Assembly: GCA_964576365.1 (NCBI GenBank)
Contig: CAZNUT010000036.1
Location: 1 to 14,332 of the forward strand
Source of the DNA: CAZMJG01 sp964576365
GTDB lineage: Bacteria; Patescibacteriota; Microgenomatia; UBA1406; GWC2-37-13
Direction: 5' to 3'
DNA length: 14,332 bases
Shown: piece by piece, positions 1 to 6,564 of the stretch
Layout of the letters: the number at the start of each line of letters is the position of its first letter
How positions within the stretch are numbered: the stretch's first letter is position 1
Notes under the pieces: model-generated
What the model saw: only the letters and a program-made list of their open reading frames with translations
Databases searched by the model: none
What the model was told of the DNA's origin: nothing
Translations under genes and position numbers: made by a program

Positions 1-59
1 ATACTGGAACCTATTATGAATTTATATTTTGGTTACGTTTCGTACTAATTACCTAATTA

Positions 60-65
60 TATAAA
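60..65 (+). promoter_or_regulatory. -10-like box close to the first gene
   Basis: TATAAA matches five of six bases of the bacterial -10 consensus and ends 10 bases before the ATG at 76. No Shine-Dalgarno sequence lies between. The region is AT-rich, so the match alone is weak; the support is that the spacing matches other genes in this window. Confidence 0.35.
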
Positions 66-75
66 TAAATATCGT

Positions 76-543
76 ATGAGCTTACATGATAAACTAGATA
101 CATATTCATATACACATCCAGCAATTGGTTTTGAAATGAACGCCGGACAAGAGACAGGGCTGAATGAGTTTGCTTTAGAGACTTTTACCAACGTTTCACT
201 CGGCACACATGCAATATTGACAAAAAAAACAGTTGACAAATGTGCAGAATTAGCTGAGTGGCAGTTGAATATTATAGAAAACCCGGAAAGAGGAGATACT
301 GTTGACTACGTCATTGATACATTACAAGGGAAGATTGATGTAGAAGTTGGATTTAGATTTGAGACAAAAAAAACCGAAGATTTATTTGGCATGCTAGCTG
401 GCATTACTCATCAAGCAGGTGTGATGTCAGCTGATAGCGAAAAACCTGAACAAAATAGATTGCCAGATGAAGAATTAGTTCGAGAACGAGGGAAAGCCGA
501 TGGTTTCGCCAGAGCGCTTGCTAAAAGAATACTGAACCAATAA
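76..543 (+). CDS. Hypothetical protein, 155 aa
   Basis: I do not recognise this protein. It is soluble and charged, with no signal peptide or membrane segment. The N-terminal third contains aromatic and polar residues (YSYTHPAIGFEMNAGQ). The middle is probably helical (residues about 53-70, KKTVDKCAELAEWQLNII), and the C-terminus is a basic and acidic helix ending in RALAKRILNQ. The ATG at 76 is the first in frame, and a TATAAA box sits 10 bases upstream. It converges on the 549-887 gene with only five bases between the stops and no room for a classical terminator. The length, codon use and nearby promoter make it a likely real gene. No function is proposed. Confidence 0.6.
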   Translation: MSLHDKLDTYSYTHPAIGFEMNAGQETGLNEFALETFTNVSLGTHAILTKKTVDKCAELAEWQLNIIENPERGDTVDYVIDTLQGKIDVEVGFRFETKKTEDLFGMLAGITHQAGVMSADSEKPEQNRLPDEELVRERGKADGFARALAKRILNQ

Positions 544-548
544 CATTA

Positions 549-887
549 TTACCTTTCGCTTACAGATTCATAAAAAACCCGATCTGTACCAGAGAGATAA
601 CCTTGCTGCCTGAGTTCATCCAGGCGATTTTGATACTGCTGATATTCTGGTGGCCAGACGGGCCATTTTCCACCTTTATCTGTCACCTCTACTACTTGTG
701 AAGACCCGACTGTAATAACTTCAATTGGCGGGGGAAATTCGGATACCGATCCTGTCAGGAGAAGTGCAGCGCCAGCGGCAACAAAAAAAGGAGCATTATT
801 TCCACTACGAGGGGGAAGTGTATCATTTTGTTTTTGAGCCTCCCATACCTGATCGTCATCACATATCTTCCATTCAAAATCTGCCAT
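549..887 (-). CDS. Hypothetical single-span membrane protein, 112 aa
   Basis: I do not recognise a family. A charged N-terminus (residues 1-30, including EWKICDDDQVW) is followed by one hydrophobic segment at about residues 32-47 (APFFVAAGAALLLTGSV). After it comes a short proline-rich stretch (FPPPIEV) and a polar C-terminal domain rich in Tyr, Gln and Arg (about 65-112). The N-terminal 30 residues have no basic cluster, so this is more likely a membrane anchor than a cleaved signal peptide; orientation is uncertain. The start is supported by an exact TGCTATAAT promoter element five bases before the ATG. It converges with the 76-543 gene. Confidence 0.6.
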   Translation of the reverse strand: MADFEWKICDDDQVWEAQKQNDTLPPRSGNNAPFFVAAGAALLLTGSVSEFPPPIEVITVGSSQVVEVTDKGGKWPVWPPEYQQYQNRLDELRQQGYLSGTDRVFYESVSER

Positions 888-892
888 GAGCT

Positions 893-901
893 ATTATAGC
901 A
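893..901 (-). promoter_or_regulatory. Extended -10 promoter TGCTATAAT
   Basis: On the minus strand TGC directly precedes TATAAT, a perfect extended -10 element, and five bases separate it from the ATG at 887. Transcription would be expected to start at or next to the A of the start codon, giving a leaderless mRNA. Confidence 0.65.
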
Positions 902-921
902 TTACTTTATTCAACTTGAAT

Positions 922-1752
922 TTATACAAAATCAACAGATATGGAAGTAGCTACAGTTATTGCGTTACCCGTGCCAACTGAATACGTTTTTGAAAAGAGT
1001 GTCTCTTTGGGAAGCAGCTGCTGGAGTAACATAGTTTGTTTTATACCAGTGCAATGGTTGGGGAAGATATACTCTACTTGTAGAGATTTCATATACTCAG
1101 CTTGTTCCTTCACTTGATCGTCTGTTAATGGATTAAAGTGAAAGCCCCCGATAATACCTCTTATTTTTTTATTACCGGTTATTTCTCGTGCCTTATCGAC
1201 AAAAGCTGCAAGACCTGGATGACTACAGCCAACTAGTATGGTAAGTCCGTATTCCTTCTGATCATACACTAATGCCTGCTCCTGCATCCCTGCGCCAATA
1301 CAACCAGTCGTCCATAAATCAGGAGCAATAAGCTGTGCCTTATCTGCAATTGTCACAAGCGGGTATCGCATAAGGCGACCAACCACTTCTTCTGAAATGG
1401 CCACATTGTATTGTGTAGTTTGATCATGATTGATAAATATATATTTTGGCCCTGCCTTTTTTATATCAGGTAAGCCTAGTTGTGTAGGTAATACAATCTT
1501 TTGGTTCTTTAAATTTGGTAGTAACTGCGGAAGTGATCCAATATGATCAATATGCCGGTGAGATATGACAATCGCAGTAACTTCTTCAAGGGATATACAA
1601 AATTGTTGAAGGTTGTATATAAAACCTTCATATATCTCACCAACATCAAACAGAATTTTTTGACCAGAATGTTCAATCAGAAGCGACTGTCCATGTTGTG
1701 ACAAAAGATTGTGACGTACAGTAGAATTTTCAAGAATTGTAGTAATTTTCAT
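922..1752 (-). CDS. Metallo-beta-lactamase-fold protein, COG1237 (dihydropterin-RFA-P synthase-like) type
   Basis: A cytoplasmic metallohydrolase of 276 aa, the usual length for its group. The metal-binding signature HRHIDHIG is intact (His65, His67, Asp69, His70). The later ligands are His178 in GCSHPG and probably His205 in GGFHF or His233 in the conserved PNHCTG. The pairing of GCSHPG with the HCTG tail is typical of COG1237 proteins, which are often annotated as 7,8-dihydropterin-6-methyl-4-(beta-D-ribofuranosyl)aminobenzene-5'-phosphate synthase after an archaeal methanopterin enzyme. No methanopterin pathway is visible here, so the substrate is unknown and that name should not be taken literally. 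The upstream 45 bases are a degenerate 8-base tandem repeat running to the start codon. No clear -10 box or ribosome binding site was found. Confidence 0.88.
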   Translation of the reverse strand: MKITTILENSTVRHNLLSQHGQSLLIEHSGQKILFDVGEIYEGFIYNLQQFCISLEEVTAIVISHRHIDHIGSLPQLLPNLKNQKIVLPTQLGLPDIKKAGPKYIFINHDQTTQYNVAISEEVVGRLMRYPLVTIADKAQLIAPDLWTTGCIGAGMQEQALVYDQKEYGLTILVGCSHPGLAAFVDKAREITGNKKIRGIIGGFHFNPLTDDQVKEQAEYMKSLQVEYIFPNHCTGIKQTMLLQQLLPKETLFSKTYSVGTGNAITVATSISVDFV

Positions 1753-1797
1753 ACTAATGCACCAACTGACTCACTGACTAATGTACTAACTGACTAA
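1753..1797. repeat. Degenerate 8-base tandem repeat touching a start codon
   Basis: Read on the plus strand, five consecutive 8-base units (1758-1765, 1766-1773, 1774-1781, 1782-1789, 1790-1797) fit the consensus NTGACTAA, for example CTGACTAA and TGTACTAA. A partial unit (ACTAA, 1753-1757) directly abuts the start codon of the metallo-beta-lactamase gene on the minus strand. The remaining bases up to the gmd stop (1798-1814) continue with looser ACTAC-type sequence. Confidence 0.75.
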
Positions 1798-1814
1798 ACT
1801 ACTACTTTACCGAT

Positions 1815-2789
1815 TCATTCACTCAACCTTTTCACATCAGCATCAACCATCATTTTCACAAGCTCCTCAAAAGAGACTTTTGGTTTCCAGCCAAGCTGTT
1901 TCATAGCCTTATCCGGACGACCTTTGAGATGGGGGACTTCAGCAGGCCGATTAAAACGGGGATCGTGAAACACATATTTCTCCCAGTCATTTATCCCAGC
2001 CGACTGAAATGCCAATTCTACAAATTCCTTCACCGTATGCGTCTGACCTGTTGCAACGACATAATCATCCGGCTCTTTCTGCTGCAGCATCATCCACATC
2101 GCCTCTACATAGTCTCCGGCAAATCCCCAGTCGCGGCTCGGATCAAGCGCCCCCAGCCTGAGCTCTTTTGCAAGACCCAGCTTGATGCGGGCGACACCGT
2201 CTGTGATTTTGCGGGTCACAAACTGGATGCCGCGGATCGGCGATTCATGATTAAAAAGAATACCGTTTGACGTATACACTCCATACGACTCACGGAAGTT
2301 CACCGTCATCCAATAGGCATATACTTTTGAGACACCATAAGGACTGCGTGGATGAAAAGGTGTCTTCTCATCCTGATACCCATCTTCGTGTGAAAGACCA
2401 AACATTTCGGATGTGGACGCCTGGTAAAAACGGGCAGTGGGGCAAAACATCTTGATCGCGTTGAGAAGATAGAGGACACCCATTGCATTCACTTCAGTCG
2501 TAAGCTTGGCCTGCTCCCATGATGATCCGACAAAGGATTGAGCGGCAAGATTGTATACTTCATGCGGACGCACATTGCGGATGATATTAAAAAGCGATGA
2601 TTCATCGGTCATATCTGCCTCAAGATATTCCACTTTGTGTGCGATATTGAGGTACTCAAGATTTTCAAAACTTGGTTTGGAGTAGCGACGGAGCAGTCCG
2701 TATACTTTGTAATCTTTTTCAAGAAGGAGCTTTGCTAGATATGGACCGTCCTGACCGAGTATTCCTGTGACCAGCGCAATTTTTTTCAT
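1815..2789 (-). CDS. gmd: GDP-mannose 4,6-dehydratase
   Basis: Converts GDP-D-mannose to GDP-4-keto-6-deoxy-D-mannose, the entry step to GDP-fucose, GDP-rhamnose and related deoxysugars for surface glycans. It is an extended short-chain dehydrogenase. The N-terminal NADP-binding motif is TGILGQDG (residues 8-15). The catalytic Thr126 and Glu128 lie in STSEMFG, and Tyr151/Lys155 in YGVSK, matching the T-E-Y-K set of the family. NHESPIRG is a family signature, and the C-terminal RPAEVPHLKG with LGWKPKVSFEELVKMM is the usual GMD ending. At 324 aa it is somewhat shorter than proteobacterial GMDs (about 345-373). No fucose synthase or GDP-rhamnose reductase is encoded in this window, so the final sugar is unknown. 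It has its own extended -10 promoter and a palindrome in its leader. Confidence 0.95.
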   Translation of the reverse strand: MKKIALVTGILGQDGPYLAKLLLEKDYKVYGLLRRYSKPSFENLEYLNIAHKVEYLEADMTDESSLFNIIRNVRPHEVYNLAAQSFVGSSWEQAKLTTEVNAMGVLYLLNAIKMFCPTARFYQASTSEMFGLSHEDGYQDEKTPFHPRSPYGVSKVYAYWMTVNFRESYGVYTSNGILFNHESPIRGIQFVTRKITDGVARIKLGLAKELRLGALDPSRDWGFAGDYVEAMWMMLQQKEPDDYVVATGQTHTVKEFVELAFQSAGINDWEKYVFHDPRFNRPAEVPHLKGRPDKAMKQLGWKPKVSFEELVKMMVDADVKRLSE

Positions 2790-2799
2790 AGGGCGTCAA

Positions 2800-2814
2800 A
2801 TATGATAATCATAT
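2800..2814. promoter_or_regulatory. 15-bp palindrome in the gmd leader, possible operator
   Basis: ATATGAT and ATCATAT form perfect 7-bp arms around a single central base. The palindrome lies between the gmd -10 box (2816-2821) and its start codon (2789), where a bound repressor would block transcription. It resembles in size and symmetry the palindrome at 3806-3820. AT-rich palindromes arise by chance, so confidence is limited. Confidence 0.4.
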
Positions 2815-2815
2815 C

Positions 2816-2824
2816 ATTATACCA
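2816..2824 (-). promoter_or_regulatory. Extended -10 promoter of gmd
   Basis: The minus strand reads TGG then TATAAT, a perfect extended -10 element. It ends 26 bases before the gmd start codon, the longest gap among the promoters identified here, so this mRNA would have a leader of roughly 20 bases containing the 2800-2814 palindrome. Confidence 0.6.
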
Positions 2825-2837
2825 GCTCTCTATGTAT

Positions 2838-3782
2838 TCACATGCGCTCCATACCATGGTTCATTCTTCCCTCTACCAGAGCAAGTTGAGCTATAAGTCC
2901 CTCAGGCGTCACTTCATCCCAATTATGAATGAGTTGTAAACGGTCACCCAGCTCCGCTTTATATCCAGCTTTTTTTCCCTCGGACATGTATTCAGTATCT
3001 CTAAGTAATATGAGTGGAATACCTGCATTCTTTGCAAGACCTACATCCGAACCAGAATCTCCGATCATCGCGACCGGCCGATACTCGACATCTGGCTTTC
3101 CTTCTGCTTCATCTACCAGCCCAAGTATCTGTTTTGTCAAATGGAGCGATTCAGGATCAGGCTTTGCTTTTGCAACCATATCCCCGGAAACAAGCATGTC
3201 ATAATCCGCACGTATGACATTTCCTTCTTCATCACGCTCTACGATACCCAATCCCTCCATGACATTTTGAGCATAGGTCAATGATCCCGATGTCACCACT
3301 GCTATCGCATTTCCACCTTCCCGGAGTCTCCGGAGCATGGCCACAGCACCATGAATTTCTTCAACTCCTGTATCTTTTACTATTTGTTCCGGAATGAGTT
3401 TACGTCTTCCTTCAAGCAACACTCCCAATTCATCTACCCGCTGATCTGGTTCCAGTTGTGCCCAGTTTGCCCGAAGTTGATTGATAGCTTCAACCGGCAA
3501 TCCCAATGCGTGTAACTTTAACTCATCAACGTTTGCTAAATCAAGACCGTATGTCCTTACGAAATGTTTAAGAACTTCGAGTGGACGTATACCAACACCA
3601 GGACGCTCCTCCTCCTTCACAAGTCGATTGTCTGGATTAGTGCTCGCGGTTGGCTTCCAGGTAATACCCCACGGTTCAAGCATAATATTCCACGTATCTC
3701 TCATCACACGCTCTTCTGCTTTATGGAGCGTATCATCCATATCGCTCATTACTAAAGGAACTACCTGCCTTTCGTTATTCAT
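2838..3782 (-). CDS. HAD-superfamily hydrolase (phosphatase)
   Basis: A cytoplasmic haloacid-dehalogenase-fold enzyme of 314 aa, most likely a small-molecule phosphatase. All four core motifs are visible: motif I DMDDT with nucleophile Asp14 and acid/base Asp16; motif II in AVVTSGS (about residues 158-165); motif III Lys207 in KAKPDP; and motif IV GDSGSD with Asp242 and Asp246 holding Mg2+. The long stretch between motifs I and II (about residues 20-150, mostly helical and charged) fits a large C1 cap, which would set substrate choice. That places it near phosphoglycolate- or sugar-phosphate phosphatases, but the substrate cannot be read from sequence. It is divergently transcribed from the 3833 dehydrogenase across a 50-bp spacer. 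Confidence 0.85.
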   Translation of the reverse strand: MNNERQVVPLVMSDMDDTLHKAEERVMRDTWNIMLEPWGITWKPTASTNPDNRLVKEEERPGVGIRPLEVLKHFVRTYGLDLANVDELKLHALGLPVEAINQLRANWAQLEPDQRVDELGVLLEGRRKLIPEQIVKDTGVEEIHGAVAMLRRLREGGNAIAVVTSGSLTYAQNVMEGLGIVERDEEGNVIRADYDMLVSGDMVAKAKPDPESLHLTKQILGLVDEAEGKPDVEYRPVAMIGDSGSDVGLAKNAGIPLILLRDTEYMSEGKKAGYKAELGDRLQLIHNWDEVTPEGLIAQLALVEGRMNHGMERM

Positions 3783-3796
3783 TTATATTTTTTAAA

Positions 3797-3825
3797 TTGA
3801 CAAAAATAGTATGATACTATAAGAT
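3797..3825 (+). promoter_or_regulatory. Promoter of the 3833 dehydrogenase
   Basis: A perfect -35 TTGACA (3797-3802) is followed after 17 bases by TAAGAT (3820-3825), with GATAAT at 3823-3828 as an alternative -10. The ATG at 3833 is only seven bases past TAAGAT, which implies a leaderless mRNA. The spacer contains the 3806-3820 palindrome. This is the only promoter in the window with a consensus -35 at ideal spacing. Confidence 0.65.
3806..3820. promoter_or_regulatory. 15-bp palindrome within divergent promoter region, possible operator
   Basis: ATAGTAT and ATACTAT form perfect 7-bp arms around a central G. It lies between the -35 and -10 of the 3833 gene and 24 bases upstream of the divergent HAD start, so one bound protein could control both. 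Its left ten bases, ATAGTATGAT, recur at 14196-14205 in front of the right-hand end of the window. Confidence 0.45.
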
Positions 3826-3832
3826 AATCACT

Positions 3833-5257
3833 ATGTCAAAACACGTACCCACTGAAGCTAGCCGACTTGGATATCTTGATGTCAATGTGTACATGAATGG
3901 CAAAACAAGTGCAGAGGTGAGATATACAAGAACTGAGGTTGAATTTGTCGCTAATCCGCTCCAGGGCACAGCCCAGATAAAACCAATTCAGATGGGTTCT
4001 TGTACCAGCGAAATTCCCTACTATATGGGAAAAGGCGAAAAACCTCCTCGATTTTTACAAGACTCAACTAATGAATCAAAACTTCATCCCTATCTGGATC
4101 GTACCGAGGGAGACGGATACACATCTGGCCAGGATTCCATTAAGCATATGCAGGTGCATTCTCCGTTTCATGAAGGATGTGCAGAAGTGCAAGCCTTTGA
4201 ACCTGATCAAAATCGAACAGATATTCCCATACTTGTATATGAGCCTGAACTTGTTCATGGAACAACTCAGCTAAAACGCACAATACGAAGGACCAATTTT
4301 CAAAACGGAATTCAAGAAGGAGGTTTGGTAGCATTGAACCCTGCAAAAGTATGTGACGAGCACTCGAGTGCAGACAATATCGATCCGGCAACTGGATGGC
4401 CACATCAATGTGATCGCTCTCTTCATATGAATCCAAAAGCCACCCGAGGTCATACAGAAGCTCCAGGCACAGCCATACAGGGAATCCACCTCGCCTCACT
4501 TGACTCGCTCACTCCCATTCCACCTGAACTAAGCGCATATATAGAAAAAGACAGAAAAAGTCGCGCTATCCTCGGAACAAGTATTGAACCACTCGCGTGT
4601 GTATTTCAGGCACACGGCAAACTGTTAGAAACGCAAAAAATACCCAAAAATATTGCAGTGATAGGGGATGGCGTCAATTCACTTCTCATGATGATGTTTT
4701 ATCAGGCATTTGCACCCGAAGCAGACATAGTAGTGGCAGGCAAAAGCAGAGAAAAACTGGAAGTCATTTCGCAAGTGAATCCCCGACGCATACGAACTGT
4801 CATCACAAGGGGAGAGTCCGCAGCTCATGGATATGATGATCTGGCGTATGCCCTTGAAGAACTCACGGGCGCAGCTCAGGCTGACATCGTCATCCCTACT
4901 GTCAATTTACCTAAAGATGTCCTTGATCCCTTTGTCAGACCTGATGGATCATTGATATGGTGGGCTGCTCAGGTGTCTGAAAATGTACCGGTAGGTCAAA
5001 AACATAATGGAAAATATAATGAAGTATATTCATATGGAGGAGCTCCACGTGCAGAATTTTCTGCTGCCGCGATACTTGACCATTTTGCCAAATATCAGCC
5101 GGAAATACTTGCACCACTGACCGTGTATCCAGGTATTTTTACCACAGATATGGGTCCTCAAGCTGCTAAAGCAGTCCAAACATGGCTCAACAACAAAGGA
5201 AAATTCATACACCCCGACAATGGCCTATCCTCAAAAATCGTAGTCAATATGGAATAA
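3833..5257 (+). CDS. Divergent medium-chain dehydrogenase (zinc-type alcohol dehydrogenase-like), 474 aa
   Basis: The C-terminal half has the cofactor domain of the medium-chain dehydrogenase/reductase (MDR) superfamily. IEPLACVFQAHG (about 251-262) is the usual helix before it, followed by the nucleotide loop IGDGVNSLL (277-285) and a second strand ending VVAGKS. Family members normally have GxGxxG; here the third Gly is Ser. The acidic residue that selects NAD is replaced by Gly-Lys-Ser, which hints at NADP. The N-terminal part is unusually long (about 245 aa against about 170) and poorly conserved. Cys57 in GSCTSE sits where the catalytic-zinc Cys of GTCGTD-type enzymes would be, but the GHE motif and four-Cys structural zinc site are not recognisable. 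A sugar or polyol dehydrogenase role is an inference from fold and neighbours; loss of catalysis is also possible. Confidence 0.7.
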   Translation: MSKHVPTEASRLGYLDVNVYMNGKTSAEVRYTRTEVEFVANPLQGTAQIKPIQMGSCTSEIPYYMGKGEKPPRFLQDSTNESKLHPYLDRTEGDGYTSGQDSIKHMQVHSPFHEGCAEVQAFEPDQNRTDIPILVYEPELVHGTTQLKRTIRRTNFQNGIQEGGLVALNPAKVCDEHSSADNIDPATGWPHQCDRSLHMNPKATRGHTEAPGTAIQGIHLASLDSLTPIPPELSAYIEKDRKSRAILGTSIEPLACVFQAHGKLLETQKIPKNIAVIGDGVNSLLMMMFYQAFAPEADIVVAGKSREKLEVISQVNPRRIRTVITRGESAAHGYDDLAYALEELTGAAQADIVIPTVNLPKDVLDPFVRPDGSLIWWAAQVSENVPVGQKHNGKYNEVYSYGGAPRAEFSAAAILDHFAKYQPEILAPLTVYPGIFTTDMGPQAAKAVQTWLNNKGKFIHPDNGLSSKIVVNME

Positions 5258-6166
5258 TCAATTTTTGAGAGCAAATTGAAGTGCTGCCTGTGCAGGTTCC
5301 TGAGAGGGAAAAACAAACTGAATGAGTGAATTCCATTTTTTTACTCTTTTTTCGAGTCGTGGAATGATATCGTAATCTACATTAAACATACCTCCGACCA
5401 ACACTACTTTCAGCTCATGTTGTATTTTTGCGCGTGTGGCGGCAGCCTGGATAGATATGTCCATTTCCTGTATCATTTCATCAATTATGCGTATCGCAAC
5501 AGCGTCACCTTCTTTTGCAGCTGAAATAACCTCCCGTGCAAGAGAAGCAATCTTCGGACTATCTACTGTCGGACTCTTCACAATCACAGAAATCTCTTCA
5601 AAATCATTGATCTGATACGCATCCATAATGCGTTTTAGTAATACAGTTTGCGGGCCTCGTCCATCATATGCACGTGTGGATGCGATAATAGCCTTTATTC
5701 CAAGCTCGTACCCGCCCGTCTCACCAAGCCAGTGATTCCAACCGCTTACGAGAATTTCTTTACCATCAGTGTCTACTGTCCAAGCAGCAGAACCTGTACC
5801 AGCAATGAGGATAATTCCCTTACCATCAGGAATGCCTGAATGGAGAGCAATACGTAAATCATGATCAACAGTAAGTTTTTTTGTTTTTTTCAGAAGAGGC
5901 GTGAGGAGCAATTTCTTTTTGACAGCTTTGAGCATTGCAGGCTTTCCTCCTGCCATACCTATATAAATACTTTCAAATTGGGGATTTTTGATATCAAATA
6001 CTGCGTTTTGAATTGCAGAAACGATATTTTCTACAGTACGCGTAGTACCGACTGATAAAGGATTTGCAGCTCCAGCGACACCACGACCCAGAATATTTCC
6101 AGATTCGTCTGCTGCCAGTGCCACAGTCTTACTACCACCACAATCAAGACCTAGATATACTTTCAT
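5258..6166 (-). CDS. BadF/BadG-type ATPase, N-acetylglucosamine kinase-like sugar kinase
   Basis: A 302-aa actin-fold kinase of the BcrAD/BadFG family (PF01869), about the usual length for the N-acetylglucosamine-kinase branch. The phosphate-1 loop is LGLDCGGSKT (residues 5-14). The likely substrate/catalytic acid lies in DHD (101-103), phosphate-2 is AGTGSAAW (122-129), and the adenosine motif is LVGGMF near the C-terminus. The loop normally reading GWG-LLGDEGS appears as GWNHWLGETGG (142-152), so the sugar pocket may differ. The expected reaction is ATP-dependent phosphorylation of an amino sugar or related hexose in the cytoplasm. It has a perfect TGCTATAAT promoter ten bases before the ATG. 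Its TGA stop directly abuts the stop of the convergent dehydrogenase, with zero bases between. Confidence 0.85.
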   Translation of the reverse strand: MKVYLGLDCGGSKTVALAADESGNILGRGVAGAANPLSVGTTRTVENIVSAIQNAVFDIKNPQFESIYIGMAGGKPAMLKAVKKKLLLTPLLKKTKKLTVDHDLRIALHSGIPDGKGIILIAGTGSAAWTVDTDGKEILVSGWNHWLGETGGYELGIKAIIASTRAYDGRGPQTVLLKRIMDAYQINDFEEISVIVKSPTVDSPKIASLAREVISAAKEGDAVAIRIIDEMIQEMDISIQAAATRAKIQHELKVVLVGGMFNVDYDIIPRLEKRVKKWNSLIQFVFPSQEPAQAALQFALKN

Positions 6167-6176
6167 AGATTTGGTG

Positions 6177-6185
6177 ATTATAGCA
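6177..6185 (-). promoter_or_regulatory. Extended -10 promoter TGCTATAAT of the BadF-type kinase
   Basis: The minus strand reads TGCTATAAT, identical to the elements at 893-901 and 11755-11763, and ends ten bases before the ATG at 6166. No Shine-Dalgarno sequence occurs in those ten bases. Confidence 0.7.
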
Positions 6186-6200
6186 GATTTTAAAAAATGA

Positions 6201-6290
6201 GGCTATTTTAAATCCAACAGTTTACCAGCCCTTTGTGGAGATGACAGTGGTCTCAAGGGAGCTCTGGCTCTTGCTCTTCTTGCAGAGTAA
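6201..6290 (+). pseudogene. Possible relic of a ROK-family sugar kinase C-terminus
   Basis: The plus-strand frame between the TGA at 6198-6200 and the TAA at 6288-6290 reads 29 residues ending GDDSGLKGALALALLAE. This resembles the C-terminal tail of ROK-family glucokinases, where a Gly-Asp-x-Ala/Ser-Gly-Leu-x-Gly-Ala pattern precedes a short Ala/Leu helix. There is no start codon, and upstream lies the oppositely oriented kinase gene and its promoter, so it cannot be an intact gene. The match is short and seen by eye only. Chance coding-like sequence is the alternative. Confidence 0.35.
6229..6259. repeat. Imperfect inverted repeat in the kinase/transaldolase-cluster gap
   Basis: CCCTT (6229-6233) pairs with AAGGG (6255-6259), and GAGA (6238-6241) with TCTC (6251-6254), leaving four unpaired bases on the left arm. 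No run of T follows on either strand, so it is not a standard terminator. It overlaps the possible kinase relic and may be only a consequence of that coding sequence. Confidence 0.3.
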
Positions 6291-6312
6291 ACCCATAAAA
6301 CTGAGGTGTAAT

Positions 6313-6561
6313 TTAAAGCTCATCTTCTTCTGCCGTCCAATCTTTAAGACGGTATAAAATAGAAAAAGAATCAAAATTTGGTTGCTCGCCTTCTAACTTT
6401 ACAGATGTATCGGACTGCAATGAAGCATCTTGAGAATGTAATCGATCAGCCCAAACCTGTTCGGCGTCCTTTGCCATTTCAGCTCCTTTGGGATCTCCTA
6501 TCTCATTCAACCATTTGGATAACTCTGCAAATTCACTTTTCCAATCAATTTTTTCTGTCAT
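6313..6561 (-). CDS. Hypothetical small acidic protein downstream of transaldolase, 82 aa
   Basis: I do not recognise it. It is a soluble, strongly acidic protein with two probable helices (about residues 4-20, IDWKSEFAELSKWLNEIG, and 23-38) and an acidic C-terminus ending AEEDEL. I choose the ATG at 6561-6559; a TTG immediately before it (6564) would add one residue. The start is three bases after the TGA of transaldolase, with no recognisable ribosome binding site, so translation is probably coupled to transaldolase and the two form one operon. Its conservation beside transaldolase in other genomes would decide whether it is a real partner. Confidence 0.5.
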   Translation of the reverse strand: MTEKIDWKSEFAELSKWLNEIGDPKGAEMAKDAEQVWADRLHSQDASLQSDTSVKLEGEQPNFDSFSILYRLKDWTAEEDEL

Positions 6562-6564
6562 CAA

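Noticed and set aside
1929..2455. Plus-strand open frames opposite gmd
   Set aside because: They lie wholly inside a well-supported gene with intact catalytic motifs and have no coding features of their own.
4071..4499. Open frames on both strands within the MDR dehydrogenase
   Set aside because: The 474-aa frame has a good promoter and a recognisable Rossmann half. The others are in-gene shadows with unusual composition.
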